6,967 nt of DNA from JACVRU01 sp040905885 (GTDB lineage Bacteria; Actinomycetota; Thermoleophilia; Gaiellales; Gaiellaceae). The notes under the pieces are model-generated. The model was not told where the DNA came from and did no database searches. It saw nothing but the letters and a program-made list of their open reading frames with translations. The position numbers were made by a program, and so were the translations under genes. Below, piece after piece: positions 5,898 to 6,967 of this stretch. The DNA is taken from assembly GCA_040905885.1 (NCBI GenBank), contig JBBDQR010000070.1, forward strand, positions 1 to 6,967, in the 5' to 3' direction. How positions within the stretch are numbered: the stretch's first letter is position 1; every line of letters starts with the position of its first letter.

Positions 5898-5914
5898 GAT
5901 TCTGTCGGAGAATC
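5898..5914. promoter_or_regulatory. Divergent regulatory dyad GATTCT-N5-AGAATC
   Basis: The 27-bp gap between the two divergent GTG starts contains a perfect 6-bp inverted repeat, GATTCT (5898-5903), GTCGG, AGAATC (5909-5914). Its centre, 5906, is exactly 14 bp from the first base of each GTG (5892 and 5920). On both strands AGAAT is followed by six bases and then GTG. CAGAAT and GAGAAT each match four of six bases of a -10 box, so leaderless transcripts in both directions are possible; the -35 regions look poor. Alternatively it is an operator covering both promoters. GGAG at 5907-5910 could also be a ribosome site for the + strand gene. Confidence 0.5.
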
Positions 5915-5919
5915 CCCTC

Positions 5920-6870
5920 GTGCGGAAGCTCCCCTACGCCTACGAGCCCTACGGCTGGGCGATCTCGACCGCCGAGGCCGCCCGGATCGCGGGCATCCCG
6001 CCGGAGGACGTCCTCCGCTTCGACGGGAACATCCCGCCCCGGCCACCGCCCTCGGCCCGGCCGGAGACCGTGGCCGCGGCCCTCGCCGCGATCAACGCGT
6101 ACACGCACGGCGGCTATCCGCTGATCCACGAGGCGATCGCCGGGTACGCGGGCGTCGAGCCGGGCCAGGTCGTGCTCGGCGCGGGCGCGGACGACCTGAT
6201 CATGCTCTGCGCCCGGGCCTTCGCGGGCCCCGGCGACCGCGTCGCGATCGCCGACGAGCCGACGTACCCTCTGATCCGGCTCGCAGTCTGGCTCGCCGGC
6301 GCCGAGGTGAGCGACGCCGATCCGGTGCTGACCTTCTGCTGCCGGCCGCACAACCCGACGGGAGCGCTCGTCGACCTCCCCTCAGCCCGGCCGCTCGTGG
6401 TCGACGAGGCGTACTTCGAGTACGCGGGCGAGACCGCGGCGGGACTGCTCGACGACGGCGTGATCGTCATCCGCACGTTCTCGAAGGCGTTCGGGCTGGC
6501 GAGCGCGCGCATCGGCTACCTGCTCGCCGACCGGGGCACGGCGGCGGCCCTGCGGGAGCGGCAGCATCCGGCGCCGGTGTCGACGCCGTCCGTGGCGCTC
6601 GCGCTCGCGGGGCTCGCCGACCCGCCCGACGTCGGGCCGACCCTCGCGGAGCGCGACCGGCTCGCAGAGCGGCTGCGGGCGCTCGGGCTCGACCCGCTGC
6701 CCTCCTGGGCGAACTTCCTCTACGTGCCGCTGGCGAAGGCGTCCGCGACGGCCGAGCGGCTGCTCCAGCAAGGGCTGCTCGTGCGGGCGTTCCCGGAGGC
6801 GATCCGGATCACGGTGCGCGACGCCGCGGACGACGACCGCCTGCTCGAGGCGCTGGCGGAGCTTCTCTAG
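5920..6870 (+). CDS. HisC-like PLP-dependent aminotransferase (class I/II), short form
   Basis: A 316-residue fold-type I PLP enzyme, probably transferring an amino group to or from a substrate such as histidinol phosphate or an aromatic 2-oxo acid. Visible landmarks are EPTYP (113-117), PHNPTGA with N145, VDEAYFEYAGE with D162 and Y165, RTFSKAFGLASARIGY with Schiff-base K189 and R197, and RITV with R296 near the C-terminus. It is about 40 residues shorter than E. coli HisC. Much of the loss lies between GAEVSDADP and VLTFCCRPHNPTG, where HisC enzymes carry a longer segment. The threonine-phosphate decarboxylase CobD is a related alternative. The GTG start has GGAG nine nucleotides upstream and begins VRKLPYAYEPYGW, as expected for the family. 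No histidine biosynthesis genes are visible nearby. Confidence 0.88.
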   Translation: MRKLPYAYEPYGWAISTAEAARIAGIPPEDVLRFDGNIPPRPPPSARPETVAAALAAINAYTHGGYPLIHEAIAGYAGVEPGQVVLGAGADDLIMLCARAFAGPGDRVAIADEPTYPLIRLAVWLAGAEVSDADPVLTFCCRPHNPTGALVDLPSARPLVVDEAYFEYAGETAAGLLDDGVIVIRTFSKAFGLASARIGYLLADRGTAAALRERQHPAPVSTPSVALALAGLADPPDVGPTLAERDRLAERLRALGLDPLPSWANFLYVPLAKASATAERLLQQGLLVRAFPEAIRITVRDAADDDRLLEALAELL

Positions 6871-6967
6871 CCGTCGCCGCGCATCTCGTCGATGGCGGCG
6901 CGCCCGCGCTCGTGCACCTCCCGGCGCCGCTCGTCGGCGTCCACGGGCGTCTCGCCCGCGGCGAACT
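6867..6967 (-). CDS. C-terminal end of an unidentified protein (partial)
   Basis: The last 32 codons and TAG stop of a gene that enters from the right edge. The visible end reads FAAGETPVDADERRREVHER and then GRAAIDEMRGDG: a charged, probably helical tail with Ala/Arg/Glu composition typical of the other proteins here. There is too little sequence to identify a family. Its stop (6869-6867) overlaps the aminotransferase stop (6868-6870) inside the self-complementary tetranucleotide CTAG, so the two genes are convergent with no intergenic terminator. The alternative, that this stretch is non-coding, cannot be excluded, but the open frame continues to the window edge. Confidence 0.55.
   Translation of the reverse strand, partial: FAAGETPVDADERRREVHERGRAAIDEMRGDG

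Noticed and set aside
340..5919. Long open frames on the + strand opposite the operon (for example 340-1620, 1617-3095 and 4273-5919)
   Set aside because: They are antisense to well-recognised proteins, have Arg/Gly/Pro-rich low-complexity translations with no family motifs, and arise from the high GC content.
56..6967. Mobile element, prophage or genomic island inserted at the tRNA 3' end
   Set aside because: No integrase, transposase, flanking direct repeat of the tRNA end, or composition change is visible in the window.

Overview
The window is very GC-rich, with GTG starts, codons ending in G or C, and genes packed stop-to-start. It looks like chromosomal DNA of a high-GC actinobacterium; a Thermoleophilia-type lineage is my guess, but nothing in the window fixes the taxon. 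I see no insertion sequence, CRISPR array, phage gene or base-composition break.

Layout. Positions 1-55 hold the 3' part of a class II tRNA on the + strand. An 8-nt acceptor strand, a G discriminator and the TGAGG...CTGG flanks of the variable arm point to tRNA-Sec (selC). Directly abutting it, convergent and with no gap, ends a seven-gene array on the - strand, transcribed from 5892 down to 56. In transcription order it encodes an AidB-type acyl-CoA dehydrogenase, a DUF6308-like protein, a small Cys/His protein, a lone cyclic-nucleotide-binding (CNB) domain, an FAD/NAD(P)H oxidoreductase, an eight-helix membrane class III nucleotide cyclase, and a 49-residue protein. Five of the six junctions are 4-nt ATGA or GTGA overlaps; the sixth is a 10-nt gap, so co-transcription and coupled translation are likely. 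A divergent + strand gene (5920-6870) encodes a short HisC-like PLP aminotransferase. Its stop overlaps, inside one CTAG, the stop of a last - strand gene that runs off the right edge.

How the genes may work together. The middle of the operon reads as a compact signalling-redox module: a membrane cyclase that could make a cyclic nucleotide, a CNB protein that could sense it, and a flavin oxidoreductase as possible output. Two features make it non-standard. The cyclase has Glu (not Lys) and Gly (not Asp or Thr) at the two purine-selecting positions, and the CNB domain lacks the Arg that normally holds the cyclic phosphate. The ligand may therefore not be cAMP, or the CNB domain may not bind a nucleotide. 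The first genes add an AidB-like flavoprotein, which suggests a stress or alkylation-damage link, but this is inference.

The only sizeable non-coding DNA besides the tRNA is the 27-bp divergent gap at 5893-5919. It carries a perfect dyad placed exactly midway between the two GTG starts.
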